From contig JAKZAP010000009.1 in assembly GCA_023053575.1 (NCBI GenBank), positions 21,991,869-22,055,868 of the forward strand: 64,000 nucleotides of DNA, read 5' to 3'. Positions 11,423 to 22,435 of the stretch are shown piece by piece. Under the pieces are notes generated by a model that saw only the letters and a program-made list of their open reading frames with translations, had not been told where the DNA came from and made no database searches. Position 1 is the first letter of the stretch; every line of letters begins with the position of its first letter. The translations under genes and the position numbers were made by a program. Origin of the DNA: Branchinecta lynchi. Taxonomy: Eukaryota > Arthropoda > Branchiopoda > Anostraca > Branchinectidae.

Positions 11423-11800
11423 AGTTGTGTTTTTGCAGATACCATGGTATCTGATACCACGGTCTAAAGTCGTTTTTGCAGTTATCGTGGTATCTGATAG
11501 ATACCACGGTCAAAAGGCATTTTTTGCAGTTATCGTTGTATCTGGCCAGTTATCACTATCTGATATTCAGATACCACGGTCCGATCGTGGTAACTGATCA
11601 TGGTATCTGAAAAGTCATCTCACTTACATCAAATTTCGTCAAATTGGTGAGAAAGAAGTTTAGCACTTAGTGGTGTAACTGTATATCAGTTGTTTTTGCC
11701 GAGTAACCGTGTATCAGATACCACGACAACTCCGAAAACGACTAGTTGCAGATCCAGTTAACGTGGTAACAGATACCATGGTATCTGCATAAACACAACT
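11423..11800. mobile_element. 378 bp MITE with AGTTGYGTTTTTGC ends and 3 bp duplication
   Basis: The element runs from AGTTGTGTTTTTGCAGATAC to GTATCTGCATAAACACAACT and is flanked by ACT on both sides (11420-11422, 11801-11803). The undisturbed sequence AAACACTATCTATTT in the neighbouring duplicate unit confirms the insertion point. The interior holds repeated GGTATCTGATACCACGGT palindromes. A second copy spans 31480-33660. Confidence 0.85.
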
Positions 11801-11819
11801 ACTATCAATCTATTTTTCA

Positions 11820-12235
11820 CACCTACAACGTACCGGAAGAGGGGCGAAGGGTGGGCATCTTCATGGCAATCATTGCCTTTAGCTCAAACCGTGAGATGCC
11901 TTTTAAATCTGGAATCTTCGATCCCAGTCTAATTCATGTCTAGACGGTGTAATATCTTCATTGCGCCAGAGGATTTCACCCTCCCCTTGTCGAAGAAAAA
12001 TAGCGGGAAATCGTTCTCGCCTAGGCTCAGGCTGGAAATAAGCCAAGACCCGGAAGGAACTACTAGGCAGTAAACTGAAATGTATAAAATTGTTTCTTGT
12101 AGATTGGAAAGGTTTCCTTTTATAGCAGGATTTTATTCAAAGAATTATATTTATTTATTAATAGAAAAAAGACGTTAAGTCGAAGCTTCTCTCTATAAAG
12201 ACATCAACTTTTACTACATTTTTTAATACTGCACT
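11820..12235. other. No recognisable feature
   Basis: No motif, exon or inverted repeat was recognised. Confidence 0.35.
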
Positions 12236-12265
12236 ATACACTTATAAACATACAATAAATATAAA

Positions 12266-12619
12266 CTAAAAAGGGTTCACATACGAATTATGGCTGAACG
12301 TTGTACCTGCAAGATGTTGCTTGAATGAAATTAAATCTGGTTGAGAAACGGTCTCCTGAGATAAACCATTCCATGCCTGACATGCACGGTAACAGAATGA
12401 ACGTTGACCAATTTCCCAGTTGATTTTTGGTGGGTATGACCTCAGAGAATGCAGTCGGACTGATATGAAAAACTCAAAAAACTGTTTTCTGTCCAATGTT
12501 GAAGTTTCTACCGCCTTTTTAGGATACGTAGTAGGATACGAAAAGGCTTTAAGCCAGGCTCCAATTCCATGATTTTTTTTGGATTCCAGACATCCGTTTT
12601 CGTCGAGATGGATCCGCAA
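12266..12619 (-). pseudogene. LINE ORF2 C-terminal fragment
   Basis: The reverse strand ends ...NWEIGQRSFCYRACQAWNG, then LSQETVSQPDLISFKQHLAG. This is the familiar C-terminal pattern of CR1/L2-type reverse transcriptases (RSFxYRAxxxWNxLP then SLxxFKxxL). The N-terminal part of the open frame matches the TCTGGAATCC-type repeat also seen near 16750, so the LINE piece is about 12266-12520. It is truncated and has no catalytic domain. Confidence 0.6.
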
Positions 12620-12749
12620 GGTGAATTTTAGAGCCTGCTCAAACTCGGCTCAAAACGCGGCAACAGCTACAAACAACTGAAAATCCCTAGGTGACGTGAG
12701 AATTTATTGGCTTTGTGGCAGGTTGGAGGGAATGAGCAGCCCGCCCCCA

Positions 12750-13725
12750 ATCCTGTAACATAGTTATACAAGCTGGTTTGCTCTAATTGATCTCCAGAAT
12801 TTAAAACGACAATATTCAGAATTAGTTGTATCTTGTTCTTTTTTCTATTTCTGCAACCCAAAAAGCCAGGAAATGAGACAAGTGTGACCAAGCTCTAAGA
12901 GTCTTGTCATGGTGGGCTCAGAGCCTAGTCACACTGGGGGTCAATTAAGGTTCCTGTAACATTATTATACAGGCTGTTTTGCTCTAACTGATCTCCTGAA
13001 TTTAAAACGACAACATTGAGAATTAGATGTATCTTGTTCTTTTTCTTTTTTCTACTTTTGTAGATCGGCGTAGAATCGGCGCCAATTTGACAATCTGCGC
13101 AGATTTCTCGGCTGAAAATGAGTCACAAATCTGCGCAGATTGGGTCGGTCGCCGGTGAGGTTCTGAAAATCCTTAGGGGACGTGACGTTGGGTGGCTTAG
13201 GGGCAGCTTGGGGATAATGAGCAGACTGCAATTAGGGGTGTAAAATCGAAAATTAACCAGTTTTGCAACAACTATGTTGAGCTAGTGTGAACTATCATGA
13301 TTTAGTTTCCAACATCCCAGGATCAAGCTAGGCTATTTGGGCAAAAAGGTACAGAGTTTCTGGATGCCGAAATGTCATCAGTCACATCCATCAATTTCAC
13401 GTCTACTTTTTGTTTTCTACTGAAGAATAATAAAGAGGCATCTGTTTGACATCTATTAACTGAATACAAATTCTTATTTGCATAATTTTTATAGTTAAGA
13501 GCACTAAAAATACCAGTCAGTTTCCTGTAACTTAATCAGAAATAGTTTTTTGTTCTAACTGATCTCCTGACTATAAAACGCAACATTCAGGGCGTTTCTT
13601 GTTCTTTTTTTCTAATTTAGCAACCCAAAAAGGTGCCTTTTCTTGAATCTAGTGTGACCACTTCGGCGCCTAGATCTGTGCAGAAATAAGCGAGTGTGAC
13701 CAAGCTCTAATGCCGTCTGGAAATC
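12750..13725. repeat. Three dispersed direct copies of a ~200 bp repeat
   Basis: CCTGTAACATxxTTATACA, GCTCTAAnTGATCTCC and TTTAAAACGACAA occur in that order at about 12750, 12950 and 13520. Two copies continue into GCAACCCAAAAAG and GTGTGACCAAGCTCTAA. All three are in the same orientation and are non-coding. Confidence 0.6.
13087..13155. repeat. Hairpin of paired AATCTGCGCAGATT palindromes
   Basis: CAATCTGCGCAGATTTC and AAATCTGCGCAGATTG face each other about 25 bases apart, and each is itself palindromic. It is probably part of a foldback element. Confidence 0.55.
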
Positions 13726-13854
13726 TGGGTCTTTGAGACATCCCAGATTCAAGAATCTGGAAAGGTGTCATAGATCTAGTCCTCGACAGAGGCACCACAT
13801 TTGAAAGAACAAAAAATATGTAAACGAAAAAGTTTTAAAAAAAAGTTGTTGGTA

Positions 13855-14023
13855 AACTGTAAAAGTTTCTCCGAGTAAAGATAAAAGTTAACTGTAGTAT
13901 TCGCTAACGGGATTAACCTTATCTCTACTGGGATAAAATTAATCCAAGATAGAGATGATCTTATCTCAGTAGAGACAAGATTAATCCCAGTAGCGAATAC
14001 TGCAAGATTTTGTTTTTACAGTG
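13855..14023. mobile_element. 169 bp mariner-type MITE flanked by TA
   Basis: The inverted ends read AACTGTAAAA and TTTTTACAGTG, with TA on each side (13853-13854, 14024-14025). The interior is mirrored through TATTCGCTA-CGGGATTAA and TTAATCCCAGTAGCGAATA, with two further inverted copies of TTATCTCTACTGGGA-type sequence. It is related to 54455-54606 and to a remnant at 43514-43570. It sits inside another repeat (13730-14095) whose uninterrupted relative lies at 16850-17010. Confidence 0.75.
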
Positions 14024-14099
14024 TAAAGGGAAGAGTGATTGACAGTGCTGTGATTCGGAGCCAAAAACTTAGGAAATGTCAGAACATGTCAAAATTAGC

Positions 14100-14585
14100 T
14101 CATAAGTGAGGAAGATTTATGGAGGGGGGGGGGGGGGAGGATCGACAAGATTTCATGGTGGTGAAGGGCCTTTATATAATGTCGAAGAAGCTCATTGCAA
14201 AGCTTTAGAACGCAGTGACTCTGCCTCATTTACTGTTTGTGACTCCATTCTGGGATCTTTAAGCGTCACCGATAAGAAAGAGTTAAAAAGCTGTTCTTCG
14301 AATTTGCTCAATTTCTTCTTCAACTTCCCAGTTGGTCCCGCAACCGGTACTTGATTCAGAAGTACTCTGTCGCAGACCATATACTAAGTGTTGATAATCT
14401 GGCCGCAAACCTCAATAATAAGGATGTTGTACAACTCTGGATGGGTATTCTTTTGATAAGATTTGTCTGATTTTGCATCTAGATTAATGTTGTTTTGTTT
14501 TTGTAGTCGTTTTTTCTTTTCACATGCTCCATTTTTTTCCTTTGTGCTACTGATGGGCAATACAATATTTCATTCATTCATTCAT
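14100..14585 (+). repeat. Probable retroelement 3' region ending in (ATTC)n
   Basis: Sequence ending GGGCAATACAATATTTCATTC repeated to 14585 resembles a LINE or SINE tail with a CATT microsatellite. A G tract lies at 14124-14137. No reverse transcriptase motif is readable upstream. Confidence 0.35.
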
Positions 14586-15000
14586 AACTATAAACAACTG
14601 ACCGTGTGTCCTTTATCTAGGTAATCATGCTGTACTTATTATTACGTTTGCTTCTTGACAATGAGTCGGATTTATTGGCCTAAAAGTTGGGAAAAGGGCA
14701 TAAAAGTCTAAAATGATAGGTCCAGCACTTTAAACAGACCCCAGTCCTAGGTATAGTTAGCCTACTCGATCAGAATTTAGTACGTTTCTTAAACCGTTGG
14801 TATTTGTTTCCAGTCCATCCTTCACTGTCTGTCCCATCTCGCCTTAATGCCGTTCTTTACGGTTCTGATGTCTTACAAAACGTGACAGGGAACTTGCTCA
14901 GCACTTCAGTTTTAATTGTCCCACTTCTGTTCAACAGAAGCAGGAGTGCACTGCCAAAATGAATGAATAAACAAGCTTATATAGGTACGCTGTTTTTGCT

Positions 15001-15575
15001 TAAAAGACCCATCGTCTCTATAGTGTCAATGCAACCTACTTCCGTAACTGGATTCATTAATTCTTAGTCTTAGCCATTATAAGCCCCATAACGATACAGC
15101 ACTAGCATTTTCACTTGCCAGGATTCACTAGGTAGCGTTCCAGCGACTTATTATTAGTTACGATCGTTACTATCCGTGTTCTTATTGCAGTTCCAAAGCC
15201 CGCCGTACTAAGTAAATTGGCTCCTCCCACTTCTTATTTTCGTTCCACGATCGTTACAATTTACTTGTGATGGTCACGACCACCATAAGTGATAATAACC
15301 ATCGATTCTGCAGTAAGTCCCGTAAGAGTGATGACGTATGTTCCATTTTTTATTATTTTCGTTCCGGAGAGCGTGATAACTACCACAATACGGCACTAGC
15401 CCCTCCTCTTATCATCATAACTTGTAATAACTTCACTGGAACGCTACCTCTGGGAAAAGGCTTAAAACAGCCAAAACCGTGGATAATTTGTTAAAAGCAC
15501 AGCCTAGTTTCACAGTATTTAAATAGTTTTGAATACTGGAACATAAAAAGTAATACTGTGGGGTGTGCTTTGAAA
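15001..15575 (+). mobile_element. TTTAAAGGACC MITE interrupted by an inner foldback
   Basis: The outer element starts CTTAAAAGACCCATC, continues CAACCTACTTCCGTAA, and resumes after the insert as AAAAGGCTTAAAACAGCCA, matching copies at 33954, 50309 and 61858. The insert, 15131-15448, has inverted ends AGGTAGCGTTCCAG and CTGGAACGCTACCT and interior TACGATCGTTAC-type repeats. The right outer end is diverged. Confidence 0.6.
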
Positions 15576-16100
15576 CCATCTTCTCACTGTGTATCACGAT
15601 ACCAGCAACCTTTCCTACCACGTGCTGAAGCACTGAAAACACCGCACATACATTCACTCCTGCAGTTGGCTTCTTGAAGTGTCTAACTAACCCCTTATCG
15701 GGATTCTTGAATTCCTTCCATGGGCATAATTCATCATGGTAAACCCCTAGGAATAATATGGATGACCCTTTTCATTTCTATTTCTGTTCTTGCACGAAAC
15801 GTGTGGCTATGTAGGAGAATACCCGGGAAAGTTGTAAGTCGTTGGAGACAACTAAGGGCAAACTGCCTTCCAATTCAGAGAAGGGAGAAGGTTTTTGAGA
15901 AAGGTAGTGTGGTTCCTGACGGGAGGTATGCTTGCCCAATCTGTGTGGAGGAGGAAAAATTCGGACCATTTTCCCCGCAGATTCCCGAAGCTTTCTGATG
16001 TAAGACAAATCCATCTAGATGGTGCAATTTTGTCACTTCACGAAATTCTAGATCAACCAACCGCTATTACTGGAGTGGGCGTGGATATAGATGTTTAGAA
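15576..16100. other. No recognisable gene
   Basis: Overlapping open frames on both strands between 15720 and 16100 reach 92 codons but have no recognisable motif and no splice-bounded exon. Confidence 0.3.
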
Positions 16101-16104
16101 TTAA

Positions 16105-16195
16105 GAAGAAGCCTGAGTGATTAAGTTTTTTTTTTTTTTTGTGAATGGCCCTTGGGCTTTTGAAATCCACTGATCTATCTATCTATCTATCTATT
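16105..16195 (+). repeat. Retroelement tail with poly(T) and (ATCT)n
   Basis: A T tract, then GGCCCTTGGGCTTTTGAAAT, then ATCTATCTATCTATC. The end at 36830-36905 has a similar GGCCCT...GGC stretch before the same microsatellite, so this is probably a shared LINE or SINE 3' end. Confidence 0.5.
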
Positions 16196-16499
16196 GTTTC
16201 ATCCCTTATGTCCTGAGTGGTACTGATGTAACCGACAAGCGATGGCAAGTTATTTTTCCGGCCTTATCGTTTTCTGCTTTCTGCGGAATCTATGTTAATA
16301 TTTGATTGCAGATTTAGTTATGATAAACATATAGCCTAATAATAAAACAAACATTATATCAAGATTACGATAAAGATTAAACTAAGATTAATCGAACAAA
16401 AATTAGAACAAGACTGACAAACTGGCGACACAACTTCAGTAAATAAAAGAAGGGTTAATGCTGCGGCAAGACTAGATCAGGCTTTTCCGTCCGGATTTT

Positions 16500-17035
16500 A
16501 TGCACTTCGATCGTAAATCTGAAAAAAAAACTCAAGTCTTTCCGTCTGAAAGCTCAAAATATTGCAAAAATCCTGGCAGGAACTCCATCCCTCTATCTCC
16601 TGACCAGATGATCGGAGTCGGCTTCTCGAGGGCCAGCTCCTTCTCGGAATTCTGGCACCATCATCAATTTCATACGGAAATGATACAAATGCAAAAATCC
16701 AGCCGGAAAAGCCTGAAGGTGAGGCTTCACCTTCCAGATTTTTCTTCCGGATTCCAGACATCCGTTTTGATCGAGACGTCTGGAAGGTGAAGCCAGGCCA
16801 AAATCGTCTGGAAGTGTGGGGTGTTGGACACCCCAGATTCCGGATGTCTGGAAGGTGCCATTGAGGCAACCCGTTCCAGAGACACACCAAATATGCAAAT
16901 GAAGGAAGAAAAGGGAAAGTGATTGACAGTTGTGATTGGGATGCAACAGATATTTGAAAATGTAAAGGGGACATCAAGGAAATGTTGAAGAACAGCAAAT
17001 TTAGCTGTCATTATTATCATGAAAATCAGGAAAGG
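16500..17035. repeat. TCTGGAAG foldback repeat region
   Basis: Alternating CTTCCAGA and TCTGGAAG motifs form several hairpins, for example GAAGGTGAGGCTTCACCTTC near 16718 and GGGGTGTTGGACACCCC near 16820. The right part (GAGGCAACCCGTTCCAG through GTGATTGACAGTTGTG) matches 13780-14060 without the MITE inserted there. The long open frames on both strands here are artefacts of this repeat. Confidence 0.55.
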
Positions 17036-17040
17036 TTGGC

Positions 17041-17634
17041 TTGACTATGCAGAAGTCCCAGAAGTCCGGGAATCTAGAAGGTGAAGCCTGGCTTTCATCG
17101 TCTTTTCGCCGCATGAACGTTTGTCGGCACCATTCAAGACAAGTCATGGTTATTCAATTGACAAAATTCAAAATGCAAAAATACTTTGTTTTATCACAAC
17201 TCGGTGTAAGTTACTACGTACCAAAATATTATTCCAGGGAGGAGTTCCTAAAACAAGTCAAATCCAAGCTACAAAAGAAAACCAGCAGCCGCACAATCCA
17301 AAATCTAAACCCAACTGACGCAACTCCTCCGGTCAATACCCTGATGCCTCCAGGCTACCAGTTACAACCCATCGATGACATAGAGCTTTCCAGTGCTAAG
17401 AGTGAACCGTCTCAAATACTAAAAGCTTCGTTCGTTGCACTCCGGTCTGTCTCTGGTGATTTGTCACCGGTGTCCGGTTCTTCTCTTGTAACGCGTTTTT
17501 TGGTTCACTCGTGGGTAGTCACCGCTGAGTGTGAAAAAGGCCTAAATACTCTATATGACTATGGTGGATTTACACACTGCGTAAATCCGAGCGGAATTCC
17601 GCTCGGTCCTTTTCGAACGGTTTGCAAATTATAA
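17041..17634 (+). other. 197-codon open frame, largely repeat-derived
   Basis: The longest plus-strand open frame in the window. Its last ~70 codons are the same DNA as MITE sequence found at 58665-58750 (GTTGCACTCCGG then CACCGGTGTCCGGTTC) plus the TTTACACACTGCG element, so that part is not host protein. The middle part, around YYVPKYYSREEFLKQ and VKSKLQKKTSSRT, has no match I recognise. I doubt it is a gene. A spliced host or transposon exon in the middle cannot be excluded. Confidence 0.2.
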
Positions 17635-17935
17635 TCGATCAAACGCAGCGTTTATGGCTGCGTTTGGTCTTTCTATGGTCTTTAGGTCTTTCTATATTAG
17701 GTCTTTCTTCTTTGTAAGCCAGGATGAGCAGGCTCATATAGGCTGGGATGCCCTTGAACCAGAATGAACAGATCTAAAACTTTCTGATCATCACTCATTT
17801 TCTTGAAAACGATGCTCAAAAACCGACCAGACTAAGCAAATCCGAGCGGAGTGCCAGAAAAATTTTCAAGCAAAAAAACGGTTCGAAAATTTTACGATCC
17901 GCTCGGATTTACCCAATGTGTCTCGGGAAAACCAA
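17565..17935. mobile_element. Foldback MITE with TTTACACACTGCGTAAATCC end
   Basis: The left end GGATTTACACACTGCGTAAA and the right end GCTCGGATTTACCCAATGTG are inverted. Several AAATCCGAGCGGA units lie in both orientations inside. A related, more compact copy is at 56957-57175. Confidence 0.6.
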
Positions 17936-18331
17936 TAAATCTAGGTGTCCACAGAACTGCTAATTCGGCATCGCAAGCGGAAAAATTCCACGAGGTCAGG
18001 CCACAAAATTTGCGCCACGACTACTCGCAGAAAAAAAGGCACACAAAATTCGAGTTCTGCAGCTACATAGCTTAATCGGAAAGCACATAGTGATTTTGAA
18101 CGATTTCTTTATTAAAGGCTATACTTCGGTGTTTCGCGCAATTTTCGTAGTAGTGCTAAACGGACTGGTCAGCTGAGATCTAATTATGTCGTAATTTCGG
18201 CCCTTCTTAGCAAGGATTCTAGCTGGAAATAGTTTGCTCGATAGATTAAACAATCACTTGCTGAATTTGCTGTTGGGTTGGGTTTGGGGATCAAGGGAGC
18301 TGAGTAGAGAGCTTCAAGGGAGTTTGGTGGG

Positions 18332-18716
18332 GTCGGGGACTACTCTCCGATACTAAACAACTGACTAGGCCTTGAGAGTTCGGCATATATTACTATGCCG
18401 TATCCGAGAGGCCTATTCGGCTTCAGTCGCTGGGCTAATGCGATCGGCGGAGCAGGCAGAAAAAAAAAAAAAAAAGGAAAAGAGAGGAATAAATAATAGC
18501 GCAAGAAGGATTGAAGGAAAACAAGAATAATGAATGAAGAGAAGATCACTAAAGTTGATTGTAATAAAATAATTATTGAATGTAAGAATGTAAGAAAGGA
18601 GCTATGTCCATTTTCTGCGGGACCTAGTCAGCATCTCTAGTCCTCGGCTCAAGTCGGGGACTACTCTCCGATACTAAACAACTGACTAGGCCTTGAGAGT
18701 TCGGCATATATTACTA
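18332..18716. repeat. Perfect 64 bp direct repeats 321 bp apart
   Basis: The 64 bases beginning GTCGGGGACTACTCTCCGAT and ending CGGCATATATTACTA occur at 18332-18395 and 18653-18716 without a mismatch. The intervening DNA starts TGCCGTATCCGAGAGGCC, contains an A tract and an AT-rich segment. The second copy abuts a GGGATCCC-family element. Either a local duplication or very short terminal repeats of an unknown insert. Confidence 0.75.
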
Positions 18717-19275
18717 AGAAGACCATGGGTTTCGATGGGATTCCAAAACTGCAACATTTATTGGAATTCTCAATCTACATAATTGAATCTATAGATTTCC
18801 GAGTCTTCGCCAGACCCCTTTAACATTTTGCAATTTATCCATAATCCACCGCTCGAATATGTATACAATAACATGTTACCGTTTTGGAGTTTTAGGCAAC
18901 TTACGGCCAAACAACTAATCAGATGAGAAAACCAAGTTCAGATATGGATTAGCAAACATGTTTACTCCAATATCTCATCTCTAGTCGACCTGATACCAAA
19001 TCTGTAATCGACTTCAGAAACAACTTAAAAGCTTGAACCAAATTTCCAGTTTCGGCCAAATTCAGTTCAGATCAGTTCAGATACGGGTTCAGTGGGCCTG
19101 CTACTCCTTAAACAACTATTTCATTAGCTTATGAAACATATTTTTTACCCCTAATTCCTGCCTCTAAATATAGGGCGGCAGGACCCAACTACGAACTTGG
19201 CCTGTACTTTGCCACTGAATCCTCTTACGAAGTTTGAACAATATATCAACCCCTTCGACCCCACGACACGGCACG
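18717..19275 (+). mobile_element. GGGATCCC-family element, diverged, 3' truncated
   Basis: It starts AGACCATGGGTTTCGATGGGA, followed by AATCTACATAATTGAATC and CTTCGCCAGACCCC. It continues with TTTCCAGTTTCGGCC and CATATTTTTTACCCC and ends around CAACCCCTTCGA. The ACGG microsatellite and terminal palindrome are missing. Confidence 0.6.
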
Positions 19276-19626
19276 ACTGCCATGACACGACTAAACCCAA
19301 AGAATATAAAGGACTACGCTAGTTGCTAGGTGTAAGTAGTCTTTGATTAAACCCCAGAAACATAGCGCATTGCTGACTGGAGCACTACCAGGGTTGCCAA
19401 TTCTCGCACGATACTGTCATTCCATTTTGTTTGTGTCATTCTTGTCCTACGCAGGAATAAAAACACCCTATTTCAGATTACGTCTAAATGTGTAATTTTT
19501 GTCGCATGGATTCCGAGGAGTGACTATTTCACGTTTCTTCAAGAAAATAAATTTCGTCGTTTTTGCAGAGGCGATTCCGACCAAAACTGACCAATTCAAG
19601 CTCTTTGTGAAAATAAATTTTCACCC

Positions 19627-19679
19627 GGCAAGAGATAGTCATGAAGAGTGTTACTCTTGATGACTATCTCTCCTTGCCG
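19627..19679. repeat. Long near-perfect hairpin
   Basis: GGCAAGAGATAGTCATGAAG pairs with its mirror CTTGATGACTATCTC..TTGCC across a loop of a few bases, giving a stem of about 23 bp with two interruptions. It lies between repeats and is more likely a MITE core than a microRNA gene. Confidence 0.55.
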
Positions 19680-19852
19680 ATCCAAAATCTCCGGCCTCTC
19701 TGGGTATCTAGCAGAAGAAAGGCAGAAGTGGTGTCACAGCTGCTGCCAAAGATCGCGGTGATTGATTGACACAGGGTTTGAGTCGTTGAGTTTGAGTCGT
19801 ACGGACACGCTTACTACTTCTTCCTGAGGATCGCTCATTATATGTTTTTACG

Positions 19853-20347
19853 AAAGGCCTTTTTCCGCGACACAATTGTGGGCCACTCACTTCTGGGTGT
19901 TTGTCACGGAAACACGATTGTGTGTCACACAGTCGAGCCACGAGTTGAAGCTCGCGGAAACGCAGTTATGTCTATTTTTTTGCAGAAATTTCAAATATCT
20001 GAAAATAAAACTAAAATTCACGTACAATCTCAATAAATAAAACTCCAGGCTTATTTCCTTACCATTATGTGCTAAAAGGATCCTCAGTTTTAAGTCTATA
20101 TACTTGGAAAAGTACTTAACTTTATTGTTTAGACACTATGTTGCGGCTTAACTGCCGCCAGAATCGAGCAACAAAATCGACAATCACCTCGCCAGTTGTT
20201 TGTCAGATTCGAGCCACAAAGCGAGCCACAAAAATCTTGTTGGTCGCGGAAACACAATTGTGGGCCGCACAAAACAACGTGGAAACACTCTTTTCGAGCC
20301 ACAATCGACCCACAAACTGTTTGTGGGAGCATGGAAAAACGCCTTAA
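19853..20347. mobile_element. ~495 bp MITE with AAGGCSTTTTTCC ends and CGAGCCACA motifs
   Basis: The ends AAAGGCCTTTTTCCGCG and ATGGAAAAACGCCTTAA are inverted. Between them CGAGCCACA recurs at least five times, together with CGGAAACAC and TGTGGGCC. The open frames on both strands are shadows of this repeat. Relatives: 59397-60160 (partly duplicated), 61165-61260, and an end fragment near 58172. Confidence 0.7.
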
Positions 20348-20399
20348 GTGGAGTATAGAAACCCGACGCGCGACAAGCTTTGGCCTGTATGGATAAAGG

Positions 20400-21113
20400 G
20401 GTAGGGTAAACTGGTATCGCCACTTTGTTTTGGGTCGAGAAATTTGATATGTTCACAAAATAATTATTGAATTTCTTCTGACTTTTTGACACAGTAAATG
20501 CCGATTGGGACTTTGGAGATAATGAAAGTGATTGCACACACTTTTTGTTTATCTTTAGTATGTTCGAAAGTTGCAACACAATGTCTCCTCTCCCTATATT
20601 GACTAGGTATATCATTGGGTTTTAAAATTACATGCTAAATTTCCAGATTCCGGGCGAACTACTTGCCCGGCGAAAACAGAATTTCCGTATTCGGATCCAG
20701 CATGTCCTCTTACCTCTGATTCGAACATCTAATCAACTTCAGATCCAATTATTACTTTTTACAAATTTTCTGGGTTTTGCCAGATTCCAGGTGAACTACT
20801 TGTACAGTGAGAAAATAATTTTCATATTTAGATTCAGCACGTCTCCTTACCCTTACATCGACTATCTCATTAGCTTTTAAAAACTATTTATTCTCGCCCC
20901 TTAACTTAAAACCCCTCCCCCACATCTAAATATACAGCTTCAGGCCCATCTACGAACTTAAGCTGTCCGTTGGCCCAAAGAATCCTCACACCAAGTCTCA
21001 TCAAAATATCTCATTCACTTCGAGAATTATCATGCTCACAAAAACACAGACAGAGGGACAGACAGGCAACTTTTACAAAGGCATCCCTGCACTTATGTTT
21101 TGGGATCCCAAAA
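20400..21113 (+). mobile_element. GGGATCCC-family element, long 5' variant
   Basis: The 5' part (20400-20640) matches 3360-3590 and not the usual CAAGACC start. Core-type sequence follows (GATTCCGGGCGAACTACTTG), then CCCCTCCCCCAC, CACCAAGTCTCATCA, a weak ACAGACAGAGGGAC stretch, and TTTTGGGATCCCAAAA at the right end. Confidence 0.65.
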
Positions 21114-21467
21114 ACTTAGAACTTCGCCTTTTGCTTCCTAAGAGTTTACGGAATTGTTAAATTGCTCCTTCTCATATAGACCAATTCTTCATCTTACAAA
21201 AGATAGGGCCTACCTTCCCTGCAGCTGTAGTGACACAAGAACAGAACCTATAGAACCTCCTGATAGGTTCCCTGAACAATAATCCAGTGCATTCCCTAAA
21301 GATCAACAAATTTTGACTGCCACAGCTACACTGCACCAGTCAAAATTTAACAGAAACTATTTTTCCTCCACAACAGACAAAATGGTTATATTTTCCTTCT
21401 TCTGCAAATTCCCAATTCTCCTTCAATTATCCCAGAAGCAGAATGCAGAAGTAGTAGTAAGACTAAC

Positions 21468-22214
21468 CTGATACATCATCTGCATATGATCTTCACTTCC
21501 TGTAACTTCAACCTGGGGTGCATGCTGTTGGATATTGCCGAAGGGACCCTTTGGAGGATAGGAATAATTCTTCCTATATTTATTTGGTGAAATGACTTGC
21601 TGCAATGCAGAATTATGCATCCCTGTTGCTCCTAACTGTTGTTGTATTGAAAGTGTCGGACTTGCTCTTCGATTCATTGGCATATTCCCTCCGTTCTGGA
21701 ATGGCTGCAGATTTGTTGGACTGGGTACTGATCGGCCCCGAGCCCAGGCATTTACTCCAGACAGTTGGGCATTCGACCAGGACGGATTCATGTTTGGTGG
21801 GACAGGACTCTGCTGTCCATTCGACCAACTTACATATCCTTGTTTTAGATATGGGTTTCCTGGTCGGTAGCTTGTATTATGTGTGGCTGTTATCGCTCTG
21901 CGATTGCCCATGAATGCAGCTGCATTTGCATTTAGCCCTCCTGCAATTGCATTCTGATATGCAGCTTCATCAGGACTCCACTGGTTGCCAGTTGATGTGG
22001 CCATTCTTGAAGGGTCCGAAGAATCATGGATGTGTTGGATGTGTGCCTGAGCTTGGGCACCGGTAACACCTTGATTGCCTTCAGATAACCTTGGTGAATC
22101 TTCTTTGATTTGTCCATTATTGGACGAGGGCACTTGTGATTCATTATTTACTTCAGACATTTTTGCAACATCACTTGCTAATAACTCTTCTTGTAGTGCA
22201 ACCAATGTTGGCAT
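21468..22214 (-). CDS. CPEB2/3/4 (Orb2)-like translational regulator, N-terminal exon
   Basis: The reading frame starts at ATG (22212-22214) with an in-frame stop upstream at 22269-22271, and ends in phase 0 at a donor CAG|GTTAGT. It encodes 249 residues of low-complexity, Q/N/S/P-rich sequence. Recognisable pieces are NAAAFMGNRRAITATHN, NPYLKQGYVSWSN, WARGRSVPSPTNLQPF and VISPNKYRKNYSYPPKGPFG. The order (AAF, R, LKQ, W-rich stretch, then ISP..K(Y/F).R....P.K) resembles N-terminal regions of CPEB2-4/Orb2. Such disordered regions control assembly and translational repression or activation. The next exon in phase is 9694-9802. The identification rests on short motifs without the RRM domains, so another Q-rich RNA-binding protein is possible. 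Confidence 0.6.
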
Positions 22215-22430
22215 CTCACAACAGCCCAACTTTTTTAAGGAGAAACTGCCGACAATGTGATGTAACCTTTAACTTTATCAATCAAACAGGCCTAATGATG
22301 GTAAATTCACAGAGGACTTTTTCAGTCCGGACTATTCACTTCCTGCACAGAACATATCACTTTCAGGCAGCCTGAGTTTGACTTTGGAAATACTTCACAG
22401 CTGATGTTTGCTTTGCAAATAATATCCTTC
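22215..22430 (-). other. Possible 5' UTR and promoter side of the CPEB-like gene
   Basis: Sequence just upstream of the proposed ATG has stops in frame and no strong acceptor (a poor CTCCTTAAAAAAG). This fits a contiguous leader, but transcript ends cannot be read from sequence. Confidence 0.3.
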
Positions 22431-22435
22431 CTCTC

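Noticed and set aside
17041..17634. 197-codon open frame as a host gene
   Set aside because: Its C-terminal third is MITE DNA shared with 58665-58750 and its N-terminal edge is repeat; no family recognised.
20184..20615. 143-codon minus-strand frame
   Set aside because: It spans the CGAGCCACA MITE and the start of a GGGATCCC element; similar frames appear in the copy at 59600-60470.
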